Assembly (NCBI RefSeq): GCF_900177715.1
Contig: NZ_FXWG01000003.1
Location: 780,155 to 844,154 of the forward strand
Direction of reading: 5' to 3'
DNA length: 64,000 nt
DNA from: Altererythrobacter xiamenensis
Lineage (GTDB): Bacteria; Pseudomonadota; Alphaproteobacteria; Sphingomonadales; Sphingomonadaceae
Shown here: positions 28,044 through 38,627 of the stretch, piece by piece
Numbering within the stretch: the first letter of the stretch is position 1
How the letters are laid out: the number at the start of each line of letters is the position of its first letter
Position numbers and translations under genes: made by a program
Notes under the pieces: model-generated
Database searches by the model: none
What the model saw: only the letters and a program-made list of their open reading frames with translations
What the model was told of the DNA's origin: nothing

Positions 28044-30116
28044 TTATTCGGCGGCGAGACCCGGTGAAGATTTTCGGCCCTCGGGGCGAACATCGGAAGC
28101 AAGCCAGGCCTGCGCCGGTGTGGGTGAGCCGATCCAGCTGACAAGAGAAAAATCATCCAGTCCGACCGGAAGGTTCGTGCCCTGATCATCCTCCCAAACG
28201 ATCCGGATAATCGGGCGGAACGGTTTTGCCATCGCATCCCTGCCTTCTTCGTCCACAGTGCGACGGAAGTCGAAAGCGACCTCCTGCCAACTATCGCTCG
28301 CTGGCAATCCTTTCGACCCGAGCAATTCGCCGCGCCAGCGCGCGCTTGATTTGGCTCCGCGAGCCGGTCGTTCCTTGGCAAGAAACTCTATGCGGGCTGC
28401 TCTCGGCAAACGAAGGCGCGCCTTGAGAGTATAATCTCCGGCGGGCACGTCGCGAAGATAGCCTTGCGTGTAGAAGGCGATTGCGCCATCCGCACGCTCG
28501 GGGCGCAACATCGCGTGTTCTCCGCCTGGCTCTCCAGCGAAATCGATGGCGGCATTGGCAGCACCGAACAGGCGCTCCCATGCGCCAAAGCTCGTGGCCT
28601 GATCGAAGCTCCCCCTCGCAATAATATCACGGCCCGTGCTCGTGCTTTCACCTGAGAGGCAGGCGGGTCCAAATTGGCGCAAGCGAAACTCTTCTGCCGG
28701 GGTGCGACATGCCATCTCGGTGCTCCACTCACCTGGCCGCACGACGGCATGACCGCCGCTCAACGCCAATCTGGTGCCGCGTTCGGCGGAAAGGCCGAAA
28801 AGGCGACGCAGCGATGCTTCGCGCGCACGCCCCATTGCCGGTACGGGACGATAGTCGAGGACAGAGATCGGCACGATCTCGGCACGGATGAACCGCCCTT
28901 TCTCCAGCCACGCCTTCACGACATAGCTTACCTGCGTCCGCGCAAACTTCTGATCGAACATGAAATTGCCGATCGAAGGCGCGATCAGGCTGTCGCGATA
29001 GATCTCGATCCCCTGCACGAGGTGCGGATGGTGGCCGATGGCGAGAGGCGCCCCCTGATCGACCGCCTCACGCAACCGGCCAGTCGTGGTTGCACTGGGC
29101 CGGTCGATATATTCCGCTCCGCCGTGATACTGGATGACGGGAACGCGTTTGGCCTTTGAAACGGCTTGAACGCTGCGCCTGATCTTGCCCCGCGTAGCCA
29201 ATGCCGCGCCGCCCTTCCCCGGGGTTGCAACCTGATGCGCCCCGCCAGAACCCTCCCAACCGACGAAACCGAGCAGCGAGAGTGGGTTCTTTTCGAAATC
29301 GATATTCGCAGGACGCTCCGCCTCCTCGGCATTATGGCCCGCGCCAGAGTGGGCCAGCCCGGCAGCTTCGATGGCCGCAATCGTGCTGGCAACGCCAGCC
29401 TCTCCGTAGTCGTAGATATGGTTGTTGCCGAGCGTGACGAAATCGACCCCTGCCCTTTTGAGGGCTTTGGCGTAAGCCGTTGGCGAGAAGAAGGTGATCC
29501 GCTTATTCTCCAGCGGCGGTCCCGGCGCGAAGTCGGCGATCACGGTTTCGAGATTGATCGAGGCGAGATCGGCGCTCTCGATATAAGGCTTCATCGGCGC
29601 GAGCAGAGCATCGAGATCGGCATCGAGCGACGCCTGGCGAAGCAGAACGCGCTCGCCCTTGCGCGGCTCGAAAAAGCGGCGCCCGGCCATGCTGTCTCCG
29701 CCGAAGAACAGTTCGATACGCCCCTTCTTGCGCGCGACAAGCTCGATCGCGGGAAACGAGAGGCAATCGCATGAGGAGTCGCGGATTTCGGCATTGCCGA
29801 AGGTCTGCACCATGTCGAAGATGCGTTCGCCGGTGACGTCCACACGGTAGTAGGGGGCGATGGGGACGCTGGCCGCAAAATGGCCGTCTTGCGCAAGTTC
29901 CGCAGCGGTCCCGTTGATGGTGACCAATACACCGTTGAGCTTCACGCGGTCGCGCCGCCCGTCGAGGAGTCCTGCGATGCGCACCTCTCCCGGACCGGCC
30001 TGCGCTCCACCGACCAGAGCGTCAGCCGGATGCGCGCGCAGCGTTGCCGGCATGGCAGGCAACGCCAGCATTGCGGCCAGCACGGCGAGAATGGTTAAGC
30101 GAAGCCCCCCGAACAT
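28044..30116 (-). CDS. CapA-type (PGA_cap, metallophosphatase-fold) exported protein
   Basis: 690 residues. Signal peptide (LTILAVLAAMLALPAMPATLRA), an N-terminal beta domain (about residues 40-130), then a CapA/PgsA-type calcineurin-fold domain with IELFFGGDSMAGRRFF, ADLASINLETVIAD, VTLGNNHIYDYGEAG, VIQYHGGAEYIDRPS, IGHHPHLVQGIEIY and PSIGNFMFD. The C-terminal 200 residues look like a carbohydrate-binding-type beta domain (SFGAWERLFGAANAAIDFAGEPG, VAFDFRRTVDEEGRD). CapA proteins are required for poly-gamma-glutamate capsule export. No capB/capC is nearby, so the polymer here is unknown. Extracytoplasmic. Confidence 0.85.
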   Translation of the reverse strand: MFGGLRLTILAVLAAMLALPAMPATLRAHPADALVGGAQAGPGEVRIAGLLDGRRDRVKLNGVLVTINGTAAELAQDGHFAASVPIAPYYRVDVTGERIFDMVQTFGNAEIRDSSCDCLSFPAIELVARKKGRIELFFGGDSMAGRRFFEPRKGERVLLRQASLDADLDALLAPMKPYIESADLASINLETVIADFAPGPPLENKRITFFSPTAYAKALKRAGVDFVTLGNNHIYDYGEAGVASTIAAIEAAGLAHSGAGHNAEEAERPANIDFEKNPLSLLGFVGWEGSGGAHQVATPGKGGAALATRGKIRRSVQAVSKAKRVPVIQYHGGAEYIDRPSATTTGRLREAVDQGAPLAIGHHPHLVQGIEIYRDSLIAPSIGNFMFDQKFARTQVSYVVKAWLEKGRFIRAEIVPISVLDYRPVPAMGRAREASLRRLFGLSAERGTRLALSGGHAVVRPGEWSTEMACRTPAEEFRLRQFGPACLSGESTSTGRDIIARGSFDQATSFGAWERLFGAANAAIDFAGEPGGEHAMLRPERADGAIAFYTQGYLRDVPAGDYTLKARLRLPRAARIEFLAKERPARGAKSSARWRGELLGSKGLPASDSWQEVAFDFRRTVDEEGRDAMAKPFRPIIRIVWEDDQGTNLPVGLDDFSLVSWIGSPTPAQAWLASDVRPEGRKSSPGLAAE

Positions 30117-30198
30117 GGGGCTGCGCCTACGGGATATTCCGTGAAATCAGGTTAACCCAGCGCAAGTTTTTCGCGCTCACGCACGCTGGCTAGTTCGC

Positions 30199-31002
30199 CT
30201 AGCTGGCGCTTACGCCCGCCGCGTGGTCCTGAACCAGCTCGTAGGCCTTGTCATACCATTTGCTGCCCGGATAGTTCGCGCCCAGGACAGAGGCGTATTT
30301 GACCGCCTCGCTCGGGACACCAAGCGCCAGGCTGGTTTCGGTCAGGCGGTAGAGCGCCTCTGCCGCATGGCTGGTTGTCTGGTAATCTTCGACCACGTTC
30401 TGGAAACGGAGCTGCGCGGAGAGCCAGCGACCGGACTTGGCGTAGAAGCGGCCGATTTCCATTTCCTTGCCCGCAAGGTGATCCTCGACCAGGTCGAGTT
30501 TGAGACGCGCGTCGGCGGCATATTCGGTGCCGGGGAAGCGACGATTGACCTCGGTCAGCGCGGTACGCGCCTGTTCGGTGATCTTCTGGTCGCGCTGAAC
30601 GTCGCTGATCTGCTCGTAATAGGAAAGCGCGATCAAGTAATAGGCATAAGGCGCGTCCTTGTTACCCGGGTGGATCGACAGGAAGCGCTGCGCGCTCGCG
30701 ATCGCCTTGTTATAGTCCTGCGTGACGTAATAGCTGAACGCGCTCATCAGCTGCGCACGGCGGGCCCAGGGCGAATAGGGGTGCTGACGCTCGACCTCGT
30801 CGAACAAGGCGGCAGCCAGGCGAGCATTACCGCGATCGAGCCGGCGACGTGCCTCGCCATAGAGCGATTCGACATCGCGCGCGACGTAAGCGACGTCTTC
30901 ATTCCCGCTCCCGCCGCCTGCGCAGGCACCGAGGAACAGGGTCGAACCGACTGCAAAGGCAGCAAGGGCGGGCTTGAGCGGCAGGCGCAAATCTCTCTTC
31001 AT
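30199..31002 (-). CDS. bamD: outer membrane protein assembly factor BamD
   Basis: 267-residue lipoprotein with lipobox FLGAC (Cys27). TPR helices are clear: VESLYGEARRRLDRGNARLAAALFDEVERQHPYSPWARRAQL, then SAFSYYVTQDYNKAIASAQRFLSIHPGN. BamD is an essential part of the BAM complex that inserts beta-barrel proteins into the outer membrane. The upstream gap of 184 bases to the first flp gene contains both promoters. The downstream CapA-type gene begins 82 bases beyond its stop. Confidence 0.95.
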   Translation of the reverse strand: MKRDLRLPLKPALAAFAVGSTLFLGACAGGGSGNEDVAYVARDVESLYGEARRRLDRGNARLAAALFDEVERQHPYSPWARRAQLMSAFSYYVTQDYNKAIASAQRFLSIHPGNKDAPYAYYLIALSYYEQISDVQRDQKITEQARTALTEVNRRFPGTEYAADARLKLDLVEDHLAGKEMEIGRFYAKSGRWLSAQLRFQNVVEDYQTTSHAAEALYRLTETSLALGVPSEAVKYASVLGANYPGSKWYDKAYELVQDHAAGVSAS

Positions 31003-31186
31003 GGCCAGCGCCTATAGCCAGCACGCGAATGAACGCCAAGTGAAGTTGCGCCCTGTTTCCCCGTTCGCGCGGCCACGTGAATGCTGCCCCGGGGCATCAT
31101 CCCTAATTCCGGGTTAACTGCGAGGCTTGGCCCGATGGCAAGGTCTCGCATGCTTAATGTACAGCGGAGACCACAGGAGACCGACC

Positions 31187-31360
31187 GTGTTGAAACTTTT
31201 CGCCCGCGACGAAACGGGCGCCACAGCAATCGAATATGCGCTGATCGCAAGCTTGATTGCGGTAGCTGCAATCGTATCGATGAACAGCCTGGGCAACGAG
31301 ATCACCTCTTCGTTCAGCAATGCCTCGAACGAGATGAGCGAAGCGAACGCCGGTATCTGA
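31187..31360 (+). CDS. Flp/Fap-type IVb pilin
   Basis: 57 residues: MLKLFARDETGATAIEYALIASLIAVAAIVSMNSLGNEITSS.. The short basic leader ends in G followed by ATAIEY, the type IVb prepilin cleavage pattern G-xxxxEY, then a 20-residue hydrophobic stretch. The start is the GTG at 31187 with AGGAG 7 bases upstream, missed if only ATG starts are considered. No tad/cpa assembly genes are in the window. The known role is monomer of Flp/Tad pili for adhesion. A terminator follows directly. Confidence 0.9.
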   Translation: MLKLFARDETGATAIEYALIASLIAVAAIVSMNSLGNEITSSFSNASNEMSEANAGI

Positions 31361-31403
31361 CCGGCCGGGCCGAAACCGGCCCGCATCCAAGTTTAGCCTG
31401 ATC

Positions 31404-31440
31404 AAGGCCGCCGCCCCGCGCCGGGGTGGGCGGCCTTTTT
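31404..31440 (+). terminator. intrinsic terminator after the first flp gene
   Basis: Stem GGCCGCC (31406-31412) with GGCGGCC (31429-31435), inner CCCC/GGGG pairs, followed by TTTTT (31436-31440). Strong, and it separates the two pilin genes into independent transcripts. Confidence 0.9.
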
Positions 31441-31636
31441 GATGCCTGAATCCGGTCGCGAACCCCGTTATGGTTAACGTGGCTTTACGTGTTTCCAACG
31501 AGTGCACGGGGGCAGGACAATCGCAAATTTCATCTGTTCTTAACTACTTATCCCTAACAGCCCGGTAAGGATTAGATCCTAGAACATGTCTCAACAGGCG
31601 GTGCCGAAATGGGCCGCCGAAGACCATAAGAGAGAC

Positions 31637-31813
31637 ATGACCATGCTGCGGAAATTCTGGGAAGACGAAAGCGGCGCGACCGCTATCGAATACGGCCTCC
31701 TCGCTGCCCTGATCGCGGTTGCCGCGATCGTAGCGCTGGAAAGCGTGGGCAACGAGCTCACCACGACCTTCTCGACCGTCTCGACCACGATGAGCGATTC
31801 CAACACGGTCTGA
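31637..31813 (+). CDS. Flp/Fap-type IVb pilin (second copy)
   Basis: 58 residues: MTMLRKFWEDESGATAIEYGLLAALIAVAAIVALES.. It shares the cleavage site G-ATAIEY and the hydrophobic core with the gene at 31187 and is clearly a tandem duplicate. The start is the ATG at 31637 (AAGAGAGAC just upstream) or the ATG at 31643. The 200-base AT-richer leader holds a TTAACCAT sequence on the minus strand (31470-31477). Followed by its own hairpin. Confidence 0.9.
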   Translation: MTMLRKFWEDESGATAIEYGLLAALIAVAAIVALESVGNELTTTFSTVSTTMSDSNTV

Positions 31814-31858
31814 TTTTCGACCAACGACCCCTCGCCATGACCCTTCCAGGCGAGAAAG

Positions 31859-31898
31859 CGGCCCGTAGCTCCCGACCCGAGCTGCGGGCCGTTTGCTT
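31859..31898 (+). terminator. terminator after the second flp gene
   Basis: Stem CGGCCCG (31859-31865) with CGGGCCG (31885-31891), inner AGCTC/GAGCT pairs, followed by TTTGCTTT. It lies between the pilin gene and the convergent lepA end. Confidence 0.75.
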
Positions 31899-31910
31899 TG
31901 CCGAGGTAAT

Positions 31911-33728
<1,818 letters not shown>

Positions 33729-33813
33729 TTCGCTCGCGCCATTAGCGCCAAGCGAAACGCGTGTCAGCACGAATATCGATCCGCCGCCGGGTCAGACCCC
33801 GATTTTCAGGCGC

Positions 33814-36003
33814 TCAGGCGGCATTGTTGGTCGGCTGGATCGCATAGGCGAACTGCGGAATGCTCTTCGTCGGATCAAGCAAGCCGCCACGCATGCCCTT
33901 GTAATCTCCCGTCGAGAGAGCCTCGAGCGGCGCACCGGCTGCAGCGAGCTCGTAAGGCGACACGCGGTGACGGGTACACAGCCCCCCTGCCCCGTCGTCG
34001 ATCAACGGCAATTCGAATTCGAGACCCTGGGTGTCTCCGTTGGAGCGGATCACCGTCGCGACTGCCAACTGTCCGCCGCCCAGGTCGACAACGAACTGGG
34101 TATCGACTGGAACGTCGATCAGGCCTTCGATCAGCGCGCCCGACTTGGACAGGTTGCGCAAGGTCACCTCATAGGAGTGATCATCATGTATCACCTGGAT
34201 CTTGCGATAGACCGTCCGGCGTTTGGCACGCTTGGTGCGTTTGCCCGGCTCGAGCGTCCAGGTACCCTGCGCGATCTCTTCCTTGACGTCCTCGCCCGAT
34301 ACCGGGTCGGAGTAGATCGCGCCCTGCAGACATTTGACCCCTGCTTCCTTGAGCAAGGCAACAAAATCCATCGTCTCGATACCGGTCGCGGTGGTCTCCA
34401 TGCCCAGCGCTTCAGCCAGCGCGACAATCGCCTTGATCAGGCCGAATTCGCGGCTGTTGGGATTGGTGGCAATCGCAGTGAAGTTGTCACCGATCTTGAT
34501 GTTGTTGAACGGTGCGCGGCGCAGATAGCCAAGCGAAGAGTAGCCTGTGCCAAACTCGTCAAGCGTCAGCCGCGCGCCAAGTTTGAACAGCGCGGCGAGA
34601 CTCTTGTCGACCACGTTGTTGTCGCCAAGGAAGACGGTTTCCTTGACCTCCAGTTCAAGCCGGCTCGGATCGAGATCGGTATCCTGGAGAGCTTTCGAAA
34701 CCGAGCTGACAAATCCCTCGGCCATGAACTGACTGGATGGAACGTTTACGGCAACGCGCAATGAAGCGGGCCACGCGGCGGCTTCCTGGCAGGCTTGACG
34801 GATAGTCCATTCGCCCACGTCGACGAGCAGGCTGCTCCCCTCGACAATGGTTTGGAATTCGTCCTCGTCGATTTCGCCGCGCTGCGGATGGTTCCAGCAA
34901 ACGAGCGCTTCGAGAGTGGTGACGTTCTCGGTTTTCGAAGAAACGACAGGTTGGTATTTCAGGAACAGCTGACCTTCGCGGATCGCCTCGAGCAGATCGC
35001 CTTCAAGACGTTTGCGGAAAATCGTCTCGTTCTCGAGGTCACCGGTATAGAAACGATACTGCCCCCGCCCACCGTTCTTGGCGGCATAGAGAGCAAGGTC
35101 TGCTGAACGGACAACGGCATCGCCAGTCACGCCGTCATGCGGCGCGATCGCAATCCCGACCGAAGCGCCGATGACGCAGCGTCCTTCCTCAAGCGAATAG
35201 GGCTGTGTCAGCATCGCAATGATCTTCGATGCGATTTCACCAAGCTCGCCGCGGTCATCGCAATCGGGAACCATGATCTGGAATTCATCGCCGCCGAGAC
35301 GGCCGATCTCGCAATCTCTCTCGACCGCGCGATTGAGCCGTGCTGCAACCTCCTTGAGCAATTCGTCGCCGGCGGCGTGACCAAGCGTGTCGTTGACCTG
35401 TTTGAACCGGTCGAGGTCCATCATCATGATCGCGCAATTGCGCTTGGCCTGACGGAACGCAGTCAAGGTGCTGTCGATGATCTGCGCCATGCGATGGCGA
35501 TTTGACAATCCGGTCAGCGAATCGAACTTGGCGAGACGCTCGGTTTCTTCCTCGCGGCGATATTCCTCGGTGATATCCGTGCCGGTTCCGCGGAACCCTT
35601 CGAAGCGGCCATCCTTGCCCAGTAGGGGTCGGCCCGAGAGCCTGATGACCACATCGCCGCGACTGCTTTCGGGGCACACGGGAAAACCGGTGAACGCCTT
35701 GCGCGCACCCAGCTTCAGCGCAAGCGACTTGGTACGGCCGTCACCGTCGATTGCGCGGAATTGAGACTGGAGCGGCTTGCCGACCAGTTCATCGATCGAG
35801 CAGCCCATGCGATCGGCAATGGCGTCGCTTAGATAGGTGAGCGTCCCTTCGGCGTCTGTAGCCCAGAACCATCCGAGCCCCGAGCTCTCAAGTTCCTCGA
35901 GCATGGCGAGCTTGTCCGCGTCGGTCAGCGTCCCGCGGACACGACCGTTCGCCGCTTTGACAGCAGCGTTTCTTGCACCAGACAAGAGAGCCTTGAGAGG
36001 CAC
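33814..36003 (-). CDS. PAS-GGDEF-EAL-PilZ protein, predicted cyclase with degenerate EAL
   Basis: 729 residues. PAS (about 37-145), GGDEF domain (155-320) with an intact metal Asp196 (MDLDRFK) and GGDEF at 237-241, EAL domain (335-580) and PilZ motifs RTVYR (596-600) and NLSKSG (617-622). The EAL keeps the EAL triplet (365-367) but reads VCW for LRW, NVPSSQ for NVSxxQ, DEFG for DDFG (482-485), KIG for KID, and ATGIE for AEGVE, so the general-base Glu is Thr540. The phosphodiesterase half is probably dead while the diguanylate cyclase half is intact. No RxxD inhibitory site is seen. GTG start with AGGAG upstream. Paralog of the next gene. Confidence 0.92.
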   Translation of the reverse strand: MPLKALLSGARNAAVKAANGRVRGTLTDADKLAMLEELESSGLGWFWATDAEGTLTYLSDAIADRMGCSIDELVGKPLQSQFRAIDGDGRTKSLALKLGARKAFTGFPVCPESSRGDVVIRLSGRPLLGKDGRFEGFRGTGTDITEEYRREEETERLAKFDSLTGLSNRHRMAQIIDSTLTAFRQAKRNCAIMMMDLDRFKQVNDTLGHAAGDELLKEVAARLNRAVERDCEIGRLGGDEFQIMVPDCDDRGELGEIASKIIAMLTQPYSLEEGRCVIGASVGIAIAPHDGVTGDAVVRSADLALYAAKNGGRGQYRFYTGDLENETIFRKRLEGDLLEAIREGQLFLKYQPVVSSKTENVTTLEALVCWNHPQRGEIDEDEFQTIVEGSSLLVDVGEWTIRQACQEAAAWPASLRVAVNVPSSQFMAEGFVSSVSKALQDTDLDPSRLELEVKETVFLGDNNVVDKSLAALFKLGARLTLDEFGTGYSSLGYLRRAPFNNIKIGDNFTAIATNPNSREFGLIKAIVALAEALGMETTATGIETMDFVALLKEAGVKCLQGAIYSDPVSGEDVKEEIAQGTWTLEPGKRTKRAKRRTVYRKIQVIHDDHSYEVTLRNLSKSGALIEGLIDVPVDTQFVVDLGGGQLAVATVIRSNGDTQGLEFELPLIDDGAGGLCTRHRVSPYELAAAGAPLEALSTGDYKGMRGGLLDPTKSIPQFAYAIQPTNNAA

Positions 36004-36159
36004 CCGAGAAGTCTCCTAACTCACAGCCATTCCCGTTGGGAACGGCACCTGAGTGAGGGGTAAACCCGGTTGGTTATTTTTATCCTAATTTGCTGAGTTA
36101 AATCAGTTTAGGATCTGCAAGACAGACCCGCCGCAAGCAAATAATGTGAATTGCCGGAG

Positions 36160-38385
36160 TTATGCTGCGCGAGCGCTCGAAGCGATCCCTGCCACCTGGC
36201 GAAAAGCACGGGGCTTGATCTGCATGGTCGCATCATCCCCGTTGCCTCTTAAGACCGCATACGGATCGTCAGGCAGCGAGGCGAGCGGTCGGCCGGCCGC
36301 TTCGATCTGATAGGGCGAGACACGGTGGCGGGTGCATAGTCCCTCTGCACCGTCGCTGATCAGCGGCGTTTCAAACTCGACGCCCTGGCTGATGCCCATG
36401 GAACGTCGCACCGTTGCAACGGCCAACTGACCTCCACCAAGGTCGAGAACGACATCAGTGCCTACCGGTACGTCCATCAGCCCTTCAATGAGCGCGCCCG
36501 TCTTGGAGAGATTTCGCAAGACCACGCTGTAGCGGTGGTCGTCATGAACCAGACCAATCCTGCGATATTCGGTCCGCCGGTCTGCGCGGTAGCGGTCAGG
36601 ACCTTGCGCCTCGTAAGTCAGATCACCGCCGGCAATGCGCTCCATAAGCTCTTCATGCGTGATCGCGAAGGAGAACAACCGTCCCTGGAGAGAGGATGCG
36701 CCGAGCTTCGTGACAAGCTCGAGCTCGTCCTTGGTCTCCACACCTTCTGCAACGGTTTCCATCTTGAGCGCCGCTGCGAGACTTACGATCGAGGCGATGA
36801 TCGCCGAATTGTTGTTGTCAGCGTCGGTCGAACCCCGCACGAAGCTCTGGTCGATCTTGATCTTGTCGAAAGGCGCATTGCGAAGATAGCTTAGCGAGCT
36901 GTAACCGGTGCCGAAATCGTCGAGCGCCAGCCGCACGCCCAGCGCCTTCAGTTCGGCAAACGTCCGTTGAGCCTGGGTCTGGTCGCCCATGAAGACACTT
37001 TCGGTGATCTCGAGTTCGACCCGCCGGGGCGCGATGCCTGTATTCAACAAGGCGCGTTCGACCTTCTGCGGGAAGTCCTCGTCCATGAACTGGATCGCCG
37101 AAACGTTGACGGCAACGCGCAGTTCCTGCGGCCATTCGAGAGCCTGGCGACAGGCCTCCTCGAGCGCCCATTCGCCCATCTGCTTGATCAGTCCGATATC
37201 TTCTGCAACCGGAATGAACAGCGCGGGCGATACCATTCCGCGCTCCGGATGCTCCCAGCGCATGAGCGCTTCGAGGCACTTGAGCTTCTTCGTTTCCGCG
37301 TCGACGATCGGCTGATAGTGCATCTGCAACTGACCGTGGACGAGTGCATCGCGCAGGTCTTCCTCGATCTGGCGGCGGCGTTTGACACCATCCTTGAGCT
37401 CGGAAGAATAGAAGCGATAGCTGGCTCGAACATCCTTTGCGGCATTAAGCGCCAGATCGGCCGCCTTGATGATTTCGTCGGTGTCGACGCCGTCATAGGG
37501 TGCTGAGGCGATACCAACCGACACGCCTACGATCGCGCGCATCCCGTTGACCGAATAGGGCTGTGAAAGCATCTGGATGATCTGGTTGGCCAGATCTGCC
37601 AGTTCGCCGCGGTCATCCATATCGGGGAGGATGACGAGAAACTCGTCGCTGCCGAGCCGCGCGACCTCGCCCTTGTCATCGACCAAGCGGGACAGCCGCT
37701 TGGCCACCTGCTTGAGCAATTCGTCGCCGGCCTGGTGACCGAGCGTGTCGTTTACGTGTTTGAAGCGGTCGAGACCGAGCATGATCAGCGAACAGCTTCG
37801 TTTCGTATTACGATAACTGCTCAGCTTGGCGGTAAGACGGCTCTTGATCCGCAGGCGATTGGAAAGGCCGGTCAGCGGATCATATTGCGCCAGTCGCGAT
37901 GCCTCGCGCTCTCGTTCACGCGCCTCGGTATGATCCTTGGCGCTACCACGATATCCGCAGAAACGCCCCTTCGCGTCGAATTGCGGTTTTCCCGCTATCT
38001 GCCACCAGACAGGCTCTTCGGCATCGGTGATGCGTACCGTAAGTTTTGAAATCGAATTGCGCGAGCGAAGTAGAAAGGCGATCGGCCTCGGCTTGCGCCC
38101 GTCATCGCTCTCGTCGCCTTCATCGGGTTCGCACAGGTCACTGAAGTCGCAGCCGATGATTTCTTCGCTCTTGCGACCGATCTGCCTGATGGCATTTTCG
38201 GAAAGATAGGTCAGCTTGCCATCCGCGTCGGTCGACCAGAACCAGCCGAGACCGGATGTCTCAAAACTGTCGAGCATTTCCGCCTTATGGCGGTTGCGCC
38301 CTTTGGAAAAAAGACGAGAGAGACCGCCGGGCGAGTTCACGCCGCGGTTTTCAGTCCCGTTCTTTTTGCCCAAAAATCCTGGCAT
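36160..38385 (-). CDS. PAS-GGDEF-EAL-PilZ protein, predicted phosphodiesterase with degenerate GGDEF
   Basis: 741 residues, the same architecture as the neighbouring gene: PAS (about 37-153), GGDEF-like (165-325), EAL (345-590), PilZ with RTEYR and NLSKTG. Here the EAL domain has every catalytic motif: EALMRW (372-377), NVSAIQF, EITES, DDFGTGYSS (489-497), KIDQSF, VAEGVE (Glu547) and LQGRLF. The GGDEF half reads GSDEF (245-249), and the metal Asp in the DxD motif is Gly204 (MLGLDRFK). So it should hydrolyse c-di-GMP but not make it. It is separated from its paralog by a 156-base gap. Confidence 0.92.
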   Translation of the reverse strand: MPGFLGKKNGTENRGVNSPGGLSRLFSKGRNRHKAEMLDSFETSGLGWFWSTDADGKLTYLSENAIRQIGRKSEEIIGCDFSDLCEPDEGDESDDGRKPRPIAFLLRSRNSISKLTVRITDAEEPVWWQIAGKPQFDAKGRFCGYRGSAKDHTEAREREREASRLAQYDPLTGLSNRLRIKSRLTAKLSSYRNTKRSCSLIMLGLDRFKHVNDTLGHQAGDELLKQVAKRLSRLVDDKGEVARLGSDEFLVILPDMDDRGELADLANQIIQMLSQPYSVNGMRAIVGVSVGIASAPYDGVDTDEIIKAADLALNAAKDVRASYRFYSSELKDGVKRRRQIEEDLRDALVHGQLQMHYQPIVDAETKKLKCLEALMRWEHPERGMVSPALFIPVAEDIGLIKQMGEWALEEACRQALEWPQELRVAVNVSAIQFMDEDFPQKVERALLNTGIAPRRVELEITESVFMGDQTQAQRTFAELKALGVRLALDDFGTGYSSLSYLRNAPFDKIKIDQSFVRGSTDADNNNSAIIASIVSLAAALKMETVAEGVETKDELELVTKLGASSLQGRLFSFAITHEELMERIAGGDLTYEAQGPDRYRADRRTEYRRIGLVHDDHRYSVVLRNLSKTGALIEGLMDVPVGTDVVLDLGGGQLAVATVRRSMGISQGVEFETPLISDGAEGLCTRHRVSPYQIEAAGRPLASLPDDPYAVLRGNGDDATMQIKPRAFRQVAGIASSARAA

Positions 38386-38627
38386 TCATGCTTCCCGATC
38401 GCAGACACCCGAATAGCCTGCGAGACTTCTTTTTTGTTACGGTGGGCGTGCCTAGCCAACAAACATTGCGAAAGCTCTAATGCGACCTGCGCTCTCCGGC
38501 AGGTGCGCCGTCTTTATACATACCTCGGTTTCAGATTCGGCTTAACCATAAGGGCAACTTGCATTGCGGCGGAGCCCGCGCCATTTTCGCCTGAATCGAA
38601 AAACATAATAAATCGTGAGAGGACCTG

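Noticed and set aside
30091..30098. TTAACCAT (minus strand) near the start of the CapA-type gene
   Set aside because: It lies inside the coding sequence (signal peptide region), where a CtrA site is not expected; treated as coincidence.
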